In this document: one piece after another, positions 56,372 through 64,000 of the stretch
How the letters are laid out: every line of letters begins with the position of its first letter
Numbering within the stretch: the stretch's first letter is position 1
From: CAVZOY01 sp963777095
Lineage (GTDB): Bacteria > Actinomycetota > Actinomycetes > Mycobacteriales > Geodermatophilaceae
Direction of reading: 5' to 3'
Length of the DNA: 64,000 bases
NCBI GenBank assembly: GCA_963777095.1
Contig: CAVZOY010000002.1
Span: 744,001-808,000 of the forward strand
Notes under the pieces: model-generated
The model's database searches: none
What the model saw: the letters and a program-made list of their open reading frames with translations, nothing else
What the model was told of the DNA's origin: nothing
Translations under genes and position numbers: made by a program

Positions 56372-56826
56372 CCCTCCGCCTGGTCGACGACGAACTGCGC
56401 GTCGTCGCTCCCGAGGTCCGCCTCGAGGACCACCGCGACGGCTGCGCTGACATCGGACTCGGCCTCGGCGCCGTCGATGTGCGCGCTCGCGACGTCCCGC
56501 AGGCGCACGTCCGCCTCGACCCGCACGGCCCCGCGCTCCTCCTCGTCGTCATCGACGGGCAGGACGGCCGTATCCGGCACGTCGGCAGCAAGCACCACGC
56601 GGCGACGAGCGGCGGTGGGGTCGACGTCGACGAGGCGCAGGCTGCCCCGCGCAGCAGCCAGCAGCGACGCGTACTCGAGCTCCTCCATGTCGGCATCGGC
56701 GTCGGTCAGCGCGTAGAAACGGCGCAGCTGATCGGTCACCGCGAACCCCGTGTGCGGTCCGGACAGCAGGCCGTCGTCCACCAGCGTCCGCAAGGTCGTC
56801 GTGGTGGCCGGCAGGTACACGCGCAC
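56314..56826 (-). CDS. DUF6912-type protein
   Basis: A 170-residue acidic protein beginning MRVYLPATTTTLRTLVDDG and resembling actinobacterial DUF6912 proteins. A basic patch RRRVVLAADVP is followed by acidic and beta-strand segments, without catalytic motifs. GTG 56826 follows AGAGGAG. Function unknown. Confidence 0.65.
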   Translation of the reverse strand: MRVYLPATTTTLRTLVDDGLLSGPHTGFAVTDQLRRFYALTDADADMEELEYASLLAAARGSLRLVDVDPTAARRRVVLAADVPDTAVLPVDDDEEERGAVRVEADVRLRDVASAHIDGAEAESDVSAAVAVVLEADLGSDDAQFVVDQAEGHELAWYATQEIGPALELL

Positions 56827-56925
56827 GCGCGCTCCTCTCGTGGTGGCGGCAGGACGGTATCCCTCGAGCCCGGTGTCCCGTCCGGTCGGTGGTCTGCCGG
56901 GAGACCAGCGGGACACCTGGGTGGC

Positions 56926-58305
56926 TCAGCTCGCGGTCGTGAGCAGTCCGTCCAGCTCCTGCTCGATGAGGTCGGCGAGGACCTGGACGTCACCGACGCT
57001 GTCCTGGTCGGCGTTGAGACCGAAGAACACACGGCCCGCGTAGCTGGTCATCCCGATGCTCAGCCCCTGACCGCGGGCCAGTGGCACGACCGGGAAGACC
57101 TCGAGCATGCGACTGCCCGCCGCATAGAGCGGCACCTGCGGTCCCGGGACGTTGGTGATGATCAGGTTGAACAGCCGGCGCGACAACCCTCGCGCCGCAC
57201 GCACGCCCAACGCGTGCAGCGTGGGAGGCGCGAAGCCGGTGAGCGCGATCAGGCTGTCCGCGCCGACCGCCTGGCCGCGCGAGGCCGCTCCCCGCATCGC
57301 GTAGCTGATGCGGGCCAGCCGGACACGGGGGTTCGGCTCCCCCACCGGCAGGTCCACCAGGAACGAGGAGACCTTCGGACCGGCCTCGAGTTCCTCGCCC
57401 TGGACCGAGATCGGCACCAGCGCGCGCACCGATGTGGACGACACCACCGGCTGCCCACGGGAGAGCAGCCACTCCCGCAGTGCGCCGGTCACCACGCCGA
57501 GGAGCACGTCGTTCACGGTGCCGCCGTCCACGTTGCGCACCCTCTTGAGGTCGGCGAGATCGAGCCGCGCCACCGCTACCCGACGCTGCCGGCCGATCGG
57601 GACGTTGAGCGGGCTGTGCGGCGCGGCCAGCACCGCCGACCGGGCTGTCCGCAACAGTTCACGCGACGTCGCGGAGAGCCGCACCGCCGCCGACCGGGCG
57701 TCGGAGACGGCCCCGCGCGCGGTGTCCATGACGGACGTGGGGCGCCGCATGTAGTGCTGGAGGGCCTGCCAGACGAGTTCGGGCGCGGCCGGGGTGCGGC
57801 GAGGCCGCCAGTCCTCGGCCGGTGGGACGGGCGCGTCGGGCGCGGGATCGAGCAGCACCTGCGCGATGTCGATGGCCGACAGCCCGTCGACCAGCGCCGG
57901 ATGGGTCTTGGTGACGACGGCGACGCGGTTCCCCGCGAGGCCCTCGACCAGGTAGATCTCCCACAGCGGGCGGTCGCGGTCGAGTGGCTGAGACGTCACC
58001 CGGGACACGAGCGCGCAGAGCTGCGCTTCGGTGCCCGGGCGGGGCAGGGCCGAGCGGCGGATGTGGTACGCGACGTCGAAGTCCGGGTCGTCGACCCACA
58101 CCGGATTGGCCAGGTGCCCGGGCACCTCCATGACGCGCTGGCGGTAGCGCGGCACCAGCGGCAGCCGGGCATCGACCAGCTCGGCGAGAACCTCGACGCC
58201 GCCGGCCGGCGCCTCGAGCACGAGCACCCCGCCGACGTGCAGGGGCGCGTCGGGCGCGTCGAGGTAGAGGAACGACGCGTCCATCGTGGTCAAGCGCTCG
58301 ACCAT
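56926..58305 (-). CDS. WS/DGAT-family acyltransferase-like protein with altered active site
   Basis: A 459-residue protein of the wax ester synthase / acyl-CoA:diacylglycerol acyltransferase family, which makes storage lipids. The start MVERLTTMDASFLYLD, the middle TVNDVLLGVVTGALREWL and the end NVPGPQVPLY and LNADQDSVGD match the family. The catalytic motif HHxxxDG near residue 133 reads THPALVDG: the second, catalytic His is Pro. Activity is therefore doubtful or uses another base. ATG 58305. Confidence 0.8.
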   Translation of the reverse strand: MVERLTTMDASFLYLDAPDAPLHVGGVLVLEAPAGGVEVLAELVDARLPLVPRYRQRVMEVPGHLANPVWVDDPDFDVAYHIRRSALPRPGTEAQLCALVSRVTSQPLDRDRPLWEIYLVEGLAGNRVAVVTKTHPALVDGLSAIDIAQVLLDPAPDAPVPPAEDWRPRRTPAAPELVWQALQHYMRRPTSVMDTARGAVSDARSAAVRLSATSRELLRTARSAVLAAPHSPLNVPIGRQRRVAVARLDLADLKRVRNVDGGTVNDVLLGVVTGALREWLLSRGQPVVSSTSVRALVPISVQGEELEAGPKVSSFLVDLPVGEPNPRVRLARISYAMRGAASRGQAVGADSLIALTGFAPPTLHALGVRAARGLSRRLFNLIITNVPGPQVPLYAAGSRMLEVFPVVPLARGQGLSIGMTSYAGRVFFGLNADQDSVGDVQVLADLIEQELDGLLTTAS

Positions 58306-58344
58306 GCCACTCCTCGACGTCGGGAGGTCACGGTACGACGGGCC

Positions 58345-59640
58345 TCAACCGGCCCGGCGGACGAGCCTGCGCCGACGTCCGCCGGCCGGCTCGTCCGCAC
58401 CGGTGAGCCGGACGGCGAGATCCCGCAGGCCCGCCCGCAGCGGCGAGCTCGCCGCAACCTCGGCGAGGGTGCGTCCCTCCGCCAGCGCCGCGTCGGTCGC
58501 GCGCCGATCGGCCGGGAGGAAGGTGTCGACCTCGCGCCCGACGAACCGCTCCAGCGCGGCGCCGATCTCGGACTCCGGGCGGCCGGCCACCGGGCCGCGG
58601 CGCACCTGGTTCACCACCAGCTCCGGCTCGACGGCGGGAAGGACGTCACCGAGCTCGCCGAGCGCGCGGATCGTCCGCTGCAGCGCGACGGGGTCGGCAC
58701 CGCTCACGCACAGCACGGTGTCGGCGGCCTCCAGGACGGCCAGGGTGGCCCCGTTGCGCCGCGGCGCCGCGGTGTCGAACGAGAGCTCTTCGTCCTCCTC
58801 GAGGCAGAAGGAGCAGTCGACGACGACCAGGCCAGCGGCTCGCCGAGCCTCCTCGAGCACCGCGGCGACCGCCCGGGGGCGCAGCTCCGGCCAGCGGTCG
58901 GCCCGCGCGAGGCCGGTGAGCACACCGAGCTGCGGGCGCACCGTCCAGGAGAGCCGGGCCAGCGCGGCCGCGTCGAGGGTTCCGCTCGCCGCGAGCCGCG
59001 CGGCGCCGGCCAGCCCCGGCGACTCGTCGAGCAGGCCGAGCACCTGGGCGATCACGCCGCCGTAGACGTCGGCGTCCACCAGCAGGGTGCGGATACCGAG
59101 ACGCGACGCCTCGTCCGCCAGCCCGACGGCCACGGTGGTCCGCCCCGGCGCACCGGTCGGGCCCCAGACGGCAACCACGCGACCGTCGGCGGCGTCGGAG
59201 GTGCTCGGCGGCTCGGGGCTCCCGAGGGCGGGCAGCGCCGCCCGGGGATCGGCGATGTCGTGTCCGGTGACGGGCACGCCGTCGACCGCCTCGCGCAGCG
59301 CCTGGGCGATGACGGCGGGATCGGCGTCCGCGGCGAGGACCCGCACGACTCCGATCCGCAGCAGCCGGTCCGCGGCCGCCTGGTCACCCGGCTCGACCAG
59401 ACCCACGACCGCGACGCCGGCTGCCTCCAGCCGGGCCACCGCCTCGGCGTCGAGCCTCCGGAGGTCTGCTGAGAGCAGCGCGGCCTGCGCCGTGCCGGTG
59501 GCCGCGGCGGCGAGCAGGTCGGCGACGTCCACGCAGCGACGGACGACGGCGACGCCGTGGTCGGCGCCGTCCAGCGCCCCCACCAGCGGGGCTTCCCAGG
59601 CCGCGCCGGTGACCGCCGTGACGACCTGCAGCGCCGTCAC
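58345..59640 (-). CDS. CpaE/MinD-like P-loop ATPase
   Basis: A 431-residue protein: N-terminal receiver-like domain of about 110 residues (AALLSADLRRLDAEAVARL) lacking a clear phospho-Asp, then a MinD/ParA-type ATPase. The deviant Walker A is GPTGAPGRTTVAV near residue 162, with Arg where the deviant-loop Lys is expected; switch I VDADVYGG and Walker B-like VVVDCSF follow. CpaE proteins position Tad pilus machinery. GTG 59640 overlaps the CpaB-like gene by four bases. Confidence 0.75.
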   Translation of the reverse strand: MTALQVVTAVTGAAWEAPLVGALDGADHGVAVVRRCVDVADLLAAAATGTAQAALLSADLRRLDAEAVARLEAAGVAVVGLVEPGDQAAADRLLRIGVVRVLAADADPAVIAQALREAVDGVPVTGHDIADPRAALPALGSPEPPSTSDAADGRVVAVWGPTGAPGRTTVAVGLADEASRLGIRTLLVDADVYGGVIAQVLGLLDESPGLAGAARLAASGTLDAAALARLSWTVRPQLGVLTGLARADRWPELRPRAVAAVLEEARRAAGLVVVDCSFCLEEDEELSFDTAAPRRNGATLAVLEAADTVLCVSGADPVALQRTIRALGELGDVLPAVEPELVVNQVRRGPVAGRPESEIGAALERFVGREVDTFLPADRRATDAALAEGRTLAEVAASSPLRAGLRDLAVRLTGADEPAGGRRRRLVRRAG

Positions 59641-60389
59641 TCGCCCGCCGCCGAAGGGCTCGCGTCGACCGGTTTCCCGACCACCGGCGGGCCCGCCTCG
59701 GCACCGGAGGCCTCGTGGACGACCACGACGAGCGGGCGCCCTCCGACCGAAGCGAGCAGGTCGGGTGCCGAGTCGGACGGGACCGAGACGACGACCTGCA
59801 CGGTCGTCGTCGGGGTGGACAGCACTCCCTCGGTGCGGCCGGTCACCGACTGCACGGGTGCGCCGCCCACGACGAGACCCACACTCCCGTCGGCCACGCC
59901 CGCGGCCCCGGCGGCGGGATCGGCGACCGCGTAGACGTCGACGAGCTGTCCGCGGCGCAACGCCGGTGGGACCCAGCCCGCCTGCACCGGCAGCGCGACC
60001 TGCACGAGGTCGGTGGTCTGCTCGAGCGCGGCGCTCGGCAGCAGCTCCCCCGCCCCGACGGCGCGGGACAGGGTGCGGCCCGCCGGATCGGCCGTCGTCG
60101 ACAGGTAGCCGGTCGCCGCCGCATCGAGCCGGACGTCGACGGCCGTCAGGTCGTCTGCGGAGAGGACCGTGCCGGCAGCCAGGTCGCCGGTGACCGACCA
60201 CACGGGGACGGTGGCGTCGGCCGCGCCGACGACGCGGGCGCCCAGCAGCACCGATCCGAGCACGAGCAGCACGCCGAGCACCAGCCGCAGGTCCAGCCAC
60301 CGTGGAGTACGGACACGGCGGGCTGCCGGCGCACTGCCGTGCTCGGCCTGCTGCCGGGACACCTCCGGGATGCGGACGGCGGTCCCCAC
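59637..60389 (-). CDS. CpaB/RcpC-like SAF-domain membrane protein
   Basis: A 250-residue protein with one membrane segment (LVLGVLLVLGSVLLGARVVG, about 36-55) followed by a SAF domain (WSVTGDLAAGTVLSADDL, then LSRAVGAGELLP) and a RcpC-like beta region. In Tad systems CpaB stabilises the outer pore. First gene of a two-gene operon with the CpaE-like ATPase. No TadA, pilin or TadB/C gene is visible. Confidence 0.78.
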   Translation of the reverse strand: MGTAVRIPEVSRQQAEHGSAPAARRVRTPRWLDLRLVLGVLLVLGSVLLGARVVGAADATVPVWSVTGDLAAGTVLSADDLTAVDVRLDAAATGYLSTTADPAGRTLSRAVGAGELLPSAALEQTTDLVQVALPVQAGWVPPALRRGQLVDVYAVADPAAGAAGVADGSVGLVVGGAPVQSVTGRTEGVLSTPTTTVQVVVSVPSDSAPDLLASVGGRPLVVVVHEASGAEAGPPVVGKPVDASPSAAGE

Positions 60390-60502
60390 GGCTCACCTCT
60401 TCTGCTGCGACGGCGGACGGTCCGCGGACCGTGGTCGTTGCCTGCGGACGCTTCCGCCGACATGCAGATGATGAAGGACGGACACCGTTGCGTGCGAAGG
60501 TT

Positions 60503-60524
60503 GTCCACACGTTCGGGTGTGGAC
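60503..60524. promoter_or_regulatory. Perfect inverted repeat upstream of the BldC-like gene
   Basis: GTCCACAC (60503-60510) and GTGTGGAC (60517-60524) are separated by six bases. The left arm lies within TTGTCCACA. Located 59 bases before the BldC-like start and in the divergent CpaB promoter region, so it may be an operator for either gene. Confidence 0.5.
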
Positions 60525-60582
60525 GGAGCCCTGGGTCACCGATGCGGCTGACAGACTGGCGCGAACCGGACGGAGAGGACCC

Positions 60583-60861
60583 ATGCCGACCCCACGCTTC
60601 CTGACGCTGGCCGACGTGGCCGACATCCTCAACGTGTCCTGGCGCCAGGTGTACGCGCTGGTCCGCCGCAAGGAGCTGCTCGCCATCCAGATCGGTGGTC
60701 GCGGGCAGTGGCGGGTCGAGACGGCCGAGCTCGAGCGCTTCATCGCGCAGAAGTACGACGAGGCGCGGGCCGGCACCGTCCCCGAGGAGCCCGAGGTCGA
60801 CACCGTGGCGGAGACCGGAGCGCGCAAGGGCTCGGCCGCCGACAGCGGCTCCGCCGACTGA
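60583..60861 (+). CDS. BldC/MerR-like helix-turn-helix regulator
   Basis: A 92-residue protein. Residues 6-55 form an excisionase/MerR-type winged helix (LTLADVADILNVSWRQVYAL, then IQIGGRGQWRVETAELERF), followed by a disordered acidic tail. Strongly similar in pattern to BldC, which binds direct repeats upstream of developmental genes. ATG 60583 follows GGAGAGG. Confidence 0.82.
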   Translation: MPTPRFLTLADVADILNVSWRQVYALVRRKELLAIQIGGRGQWRVETAELERFIAQKYDEARAGTVPEEPEVDTVAETGARKGSAADSGSAD

Positions 60862-60887
60862 TCGGCCGCGTCGTCCGGACGCCCTGA

Positions 60888-61460
60888 TCACGCGAGCGCG
60901 TCCTCCGCGCTCCGCGTCACCACCGCCACTGCGCCGAGCGCGATGGCGTGCACGGCTCGTACCGCCGCCGCCCGCCGGGGTTCGCCGGCGGGGTGCTCGG
61001 CCAGCTCGACGAAGTCGGCGCCGACCCGGTCGATCGTCCCCGTCACGACCACGCCGTCGTCGGTCGTGAGTGCGACGGGGGTGCGGTCGCGCGCCGTCGC
61101 CCGGAGGACCAGACGCAGGTCGAACTGCACGAGAGGCGGACCGTCGTCCCGCTCGGGGTCGGTACGCCGGCCCAGGCCGGTCACGGACGTCACCATCCGC
61201 GTGGCCACCACGCTCTCGGCCCCCCGCTCCTCGACGAGGAGCAACCAGTCCGGGCCGACGTCCACGAGCACGCCCACGAGCTGACCTGCGCCTCGGCACC
61301 GCAACCGCAGTTCTGCGCCCGTCGATCCGGCGAGACGCCCGGCCAGTGACACCGCACCCAGCTCCGAGCGCGCCCGAGAGGCCGACTCCGCCAGTTCGGC
61401 GGCCGCCTCGGCCTCGTCGAACTGCGCCGTCAGGTCGGCGAACAACTGCTGCCAGCGCAT
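60888..61460 (-). CDS. Hypothetical protein, conserved actinobacterial type
   Basis: A 190-residue protein. N-terminal helix (WQQLFADLTAQFDEAEAAAE) precedes a beta-rich region with ELRLRCRGAGQLVGVLVD and VVVTGTIDRVGADFVELAEH, reminiscent of an Sm-like or barrel fold. No catalytic motif. ATG 61460 follows GGGAGG. Divergent from the LysM gene. Confidence 0.6.
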   Translation of the reverse strand: MRWQQLFADLTAQFDEAEAAAELAESASRARSELGAVSLAGRLAGSTGAELRLRCRGAGQLVGVLVDVGPDWLLLVEERGAESVVATRMVTSVTGLGRRTDPERDDGPPLVQFDLRLVLRATARDRTPVALTTDDGVVVTGTIDRVGADFVELAEHPAGEPRRAAAVRAVHAIALGAVAVVTRSAEDALA

Positions 61461-61489
61461 GCGGCACCTCCCGCGGATCAGCGTAGACG

Positions 61490-61545
61490 GCAACGTCCAC
61501 TTGCGTTTGATGACGTTTGCTTGCTTTAGTCTGCGTCCACTCACG
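61490..61545. promoter_or_regulatory. AT-rich divergent promoter region with TTTG repeats
   Basis: The only markedly AT-rich stretch nearby: GCGTTTGATGACGTTTGC is followed by TTGCTTTAGTCTG, with GACGTTTG/GCGTTTG direct repeats. ACGTCCAC and GCGTCCAC flank it. TTGCGT and TTTAGT may serve as promoter boxes for the LysM gene. MerR/BldC-type regulators favour such repeats. Confidence 0.35.
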
Positions 61546-61559
61546 ACGAAGGAGGCGCT

Positions 61560-62229
61560 GTGACCGTCCGACGACTGGTCCTCACCACGGCAGCGATGGC
61601 CGCTGTCGCCGCGGCGCTGCGCGTACTCACCGGTCCGTGGCCGACGGCGCTCGCGACGCTGACGCACGCCGCGGCGGTCAGCGCCACGCGCGGCCCTGAG
61701 GACGTCGTCCTGGCCGCTGCCGGTGTCCTGGCCTGGGCGGTCTGGGCGTGGGGCGCAATCGGCCTGCTGCTCACGGCTGTCTCGGCCGCGCCTGGCGTGG
61801 CCGGCGCTCTCGCCCGCGGCTCTGTCCCGGCTGGTGCTGCCGGCGAGCGTGCGCACCGCCTCCGGACTCGTTCTCGGCGTGGGACTCGTCGTGGCCGCGC
61901 CGGCAGCGGCGGCAGCACCAGCGACTTCTCCGGCGGCTTCAGCGGTCCCCGACTGGCCGACGGGCGAACCGGCACCGGCGCCGGCGGACTGGCCGGAGGC
62001 GTCGACGGGCGCTGCGGAGCACGTCGTCGTGCGGGGCGACTGCCTGTGGCGCATCGCCGAGGACCGGCTCTCCGAAACCGGAACCGTCCCGACGGACGCC
62101 GACGTGGCACGCGCGGTCGACGGCTGGTGGTCGGCCAACACCGCCGTGATCGGCCCCGATCCGAACCTCATCCTTCCCGGCCAGGTGCTCCTCCCACCGC
62201 CCGGCACACCGACACCCACCCAGCACTGA
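61560..62229 (+). CDS. LysM-domain membrane protein (frameshift)
   Basis: A roughly 222-residue protein. Two or three hydrophobic segments in the N-terminal part (VVLAAAGVLAWAVWAWGAIG, then LVLGVGLVVAAPAAAAA), an Ala/Pro linker, and a C-terminal LysM domain (VVRGDCLWRIAEDRLSETG, ending NLILPGQVLLPP) that would bind peptidoglycan. Near 61818-61824 one extra base breaks the frame; corrected, ARG leads to LSRLVLPASVRTASG. GTG 61560 follows GGAGG. Confidence 0.72.
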
Positions 62230-62243
62230 TCCCGGAGCACCCG

Positions 62244-62810
62244 ATGACCGCGACCGTCCACCCCTCCCCCGTCACCGACCCGGCCGAGAGCGCCGGCGCC
62301 ACACCCACGCTGCACCTGCGGCTCGTCCGGCCGCCGCAGCCGCCGCTCGCCGATCCCCGGGAGCCGGTGCGTCTCGTGCTTCCGGGCGTGCCCGTGCCCC
62401 GACCGATGCACCGACCGGGGCCGCGGCCTCGTCCCGAGCGACCACGCGACCCGGACGGCGACTTCGGCCCGGCCTGGTCCACTCGCGCCGATCTGCCGTC
62501 ACCGGGCGGGGTCGGTCGCTCGATCGTCCTGCTCGCGCTGGAGGTCATGGCCGGCCGCCGACCGGTGACCCAGCTGCGCGGGGTCACGACGCCGGGACTG
62601 TTCGCCTCGCTGTCCGGAGGACGTCGGCCGCGCTGGTGCACAGCGGGCACGGCACCGCTCGTCCTGGGCCGGATGCACGTCTGCGAGCCGGTCGACGGAG
62701 TCGCCGAGGTGAGCGTCGTGGCCCACCGCGCGGGCCGTGCGCACGCGGTGGCGGCCCGACTGGAGGGTCTCGACGGTCGCTGGCGGTGCACCGCCCTGCA
62801 GATCGGCTGA
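62244..62810 (+). CDS. DUF6459 / Rv-type conserved protein
   Basis: A 188-residue protein. A Pro-rich N-terminal half (about 1-90) leads to a folded half with VLLALEVMAGRRPVTQLRGV, LFASLSGG, HVCEPVDGVAEVSVV and LEGLDGRWRCTALQIG. These match the actinobacterial DUF6459 family (Rv3256/Rv3237-like neighbours unverified). Follows the LysM gene by 14 bases, same operon. Function unknown. Confidence 0.65.
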   Translation: MTATVHPSPVTDPAESAGATPTLHLRLVRPPQPPLADPREPVRLVLPGVPVPRPMHRPGPRPRPERPRDPDGDFGPAWSTRADLPSPGGVGRSIVLLALEVMAGRRPVTQLRGVTTPGLFASLSGGRRPRWCTAGTAPLVLGRMHVCEPVDGVAEVSVVAHRAGRAHAVAARLEGLDGRWRCTALQIG

Positions 62811-62827
62811 CCCGCTCACGACGGCGA

Positions 62828-62860
62828 ACGGCCCCCGCGACGAGCTGTCGCGGGGGCCGT
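62828..62860. terminator. Bidirectional terminator
   Basis: A perfect 14-bp stem (62828-62841 with 62847-62860, 5-base loop GAGCT) lies between the convergent DUF6459 and M28 genes. No long U-tract on either side, but position and strength suggest termination for both. Confidence 0.65.
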
Positions 62861-62879
62861 CCTGCTGGTGAGCGCTACA

Positions 62880-64000
62880 TCAGCGGCCGTCGTGGTGGCC
62901 GAAGCCGCGCACGCCGCTCGCCGAGTTGGCCGAGCCCTGCCCGTTGTTCTTCACCGACGCGGTCGTCATCGCGAAGGTGAGGATGGCGTGCGCCGTGGCG
63001 TCCGACATCTGCTCGAGCACGACCTGGTTCACGTTGGCGATCGTGTCGCAGACCGAGTGGTAGCACGGGTCGAAGGCCACGCCCGCCGTTCCGCCGAAGA
63101 GCGCCGCCTCCTCCGCGGTCTTGATGTCCTCGGCCCCGGTGAACAGGCCGCCCGCGGGGATGCCGGCCGCGATGAACGCGTCGTAGTCCGAGCGTCCGTC
63201 GAACGCGGTCGGCAGCGTGGCCAGGTCCTGGGACTCGAAGTACGACTCGAAGACCCCCTCGATCGACTCACTGCCGTTCGGACCGGTGAGACCGAACCCT
63301 GAGCCGTCGCCGTCGTAGATGAACCGGCCGAAGTTGGGCGAACCGATCATGTCGAAGTTGAGGTACAGGTCGATCTGGTTCAGCTGGTGCCGCGACAGGC
63401 TGTCCACGTAGTACTGGGAGCCGACCAGGCCGGCCTCCTCGGCGCCCCAGAACGCGAACCGGACGGTGTTGGTCGGCTCGATGCCGAGCTCGGCCATCTC
63501 CAGTGCGATCTCCAGGAGCGCGGCCGTGCCGGACCCGTTGTCGTTGATTCCCGGACCCTCGGGCACCGAGTCGAGGTGGGCACCGGCCATCACCGTCTGG
63601 TTGTCACGACCCGTGGGCGTCTCCGCGATGACGTTCTCCGTGGGGACGTCCAGGCTGATCAGGGTCTCCGTCTCCAGGTGGACCACCACCGGCCCGTCCT
63701 CCGAGAGGTTGAACAGCTCCTCGCCGATCGCGAACGACGTGCCGACCACGGGGATGTCGACGTCGGCATCGTCGCCGAGCGTGGGGTTGAGGACGTCCTG
63801 CCGGTCGTCCTCACCGGGCGTGCCCTCGTTGTAGATGATCACCCCGGCCGCGCCCGCCAGCTCGGCGTTCTCCGCCTTGACCACGAAGTCGCACGTGCCC
63901 CGCTGGAGCAGCGCGATGTTGCCGGCCGTGAAGTCGACGAAGTCCTCCTCCTCGCAGCCGCTGCTGGAGGTACTCGCTGCCGCCCCGGGCGGCATGACGA
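62880..64000 (-). CDS. M28-family aminopeptidase with PA domain (5' end cut by window)
   Basis: The C-terminal 370 residues or so of a secreted zinc aminopeptidase (Streptomyces aminopeptidase type). A protease-associated domain comes first (ALLQRGTCDFVVKAENAELA). The M28 core shows AGAHLDSVPEGPGINDNGSG (first His, bridging Asp), FWGAEEAGLVGS (catalytic Glu, Glu ligand), NFDMIGS (Asp ligand) and CYHSVCDT (last His, with a Cys pair). Signal peptide and N-terminus lie beyond 64000. Confidence 0.85.
   Translation of the reverse strand, partial: VMPPGAAASTSSSGCEEEDFVDFTAGNIALLQRGTCDFVVKAENAELAGAAGVIIYNEGTPGEDDRQDVLNPTLGDDADVDIPVVGTSFAIGEELFNLSEDGPVVVHLETETLISLDVPTENVIAETPTGRDNQTVMAGAHLDSVPEGPGINDNGSGTAALLEIALEMAELGIEPTNTVRFAFWGAEEAGLVGSQYYVDSLSRHQLNQIDLYLNFDMIGSPNFGRFIYDGDGSGFGLTGPNGSESIEGVFESYFESQDLATLPTAFDGRSDYDAFIAAGIPAGGLFTGAEDIKTAEEAALFGGTAGVAFDPCYHSVCDTIANVNQVVLEQMSDATAHAILTFAMTTASVKNNGQGSANSASGVRGFGHHDGR

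Noticed and set aside
51724..59472. An uninterrupted plus-strand reading frame of about 2,580 codons
   Set aside because: Only its first third after 52159 is the real EccC-like protein. After the frameshift at 54306 the frame runs by chance through EccC in the wrong phase and antisense to four genes; long spurious frames are common in DNA this GC-rich.
1..64000. CRISPR array, prophage or rRNA operon
   Set aside because: No regularly spaced repeats, cas genes, phage structural genes or rRNA sequence seen.

Overview
The window is very GC-rich DNA from an actinobacterium. Gene content (WhiB7, mycoredoxin, AdnAB, BldC-like regulator, WXG100/EccC, DUF3107, DUF3152) and, from memory, gene order from the UPF0182 gene to rhlE match the M. 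tuberculosis block Rv3193c-Rv3211. The style of the extra genes suggests Geodermatophilaceae or a relative; that placement is inference, not something the sequence proves.

Layout. 1-28: the 5' part of an initiator-type tRNA leaving the left edge. 53-10 kb: UPF0182 membrane protein, PDZ/Lon-like protease, DUF2342 protein, DUF45 metallopeptidase, a DUF5679 zinc ribbon, a cyclodehydratase-like E1 protein and an ABC1-type kinase. 9.5-11.1 kb: whiB7 with a long leader holding an 87-codon ORF, an intrinsic terminator and an alternative pairing, plus two small genes. 11.1-18.5 kb: uvrD2, mycoredoxin, ANTAR protein, uridine kinase-like protein, nudC and a pair of M16 peptidases. 18.6-20.4 kb: a frameshifted IS110-family element. 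20.4-30.2 kb: DUF2510 protein, M20 dipeptidase, alpha/beta hydrolase and the adnA-adnB resection motor-nuclease. 30.2-45 kb: a decayed YefM-YoeB locus, an alkyltransferase-like protein, a Pro-rich membrane protein, a DinB-type protein, moeZ, an ABC-2 exporter, DUF3152, a hydrolase, TetR, DUF3107, a chemoreceptor, a ferritin-like protein and rhlE. 45-51.6 kb: beta-propeller protein, hydrolase, DUF2236 oxygenase, PHP phosphoesterase, PH-domain protein, DUF6758, Nudix and MaoC. 51.7-64 kb: a WXG100 / FHA-FtsK (EccC-like) pair, DUF6912, a WS/DGAT-like acyltransferase, a CpaE/CpaB-like pair, a BldC-like regulator, a LysM protein, DUF6459 and an M28 aminopeptidase cut by the right edge.

Three cross-cutting observations matter. 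(1) At least ten and probably thirteen single-base frameshifts, all readable as +1 insertions, break nine otherwise intact genes. Several are housekeeping genes (moeZ, adnB, rhlE), so sequencing or assembly error is the likeliest cause and these genes should not be called pseudogenes without resequencing. (2) whiB7 is preceded by a textbook-looking attenuator whose anti-terminator segment lies inside the upstream ORF. (3) A roughly 61-63 nt intergenic hairpin occurs three times with compensatory stem changes. There is no CRISPR array, rRNA operon or phage module.
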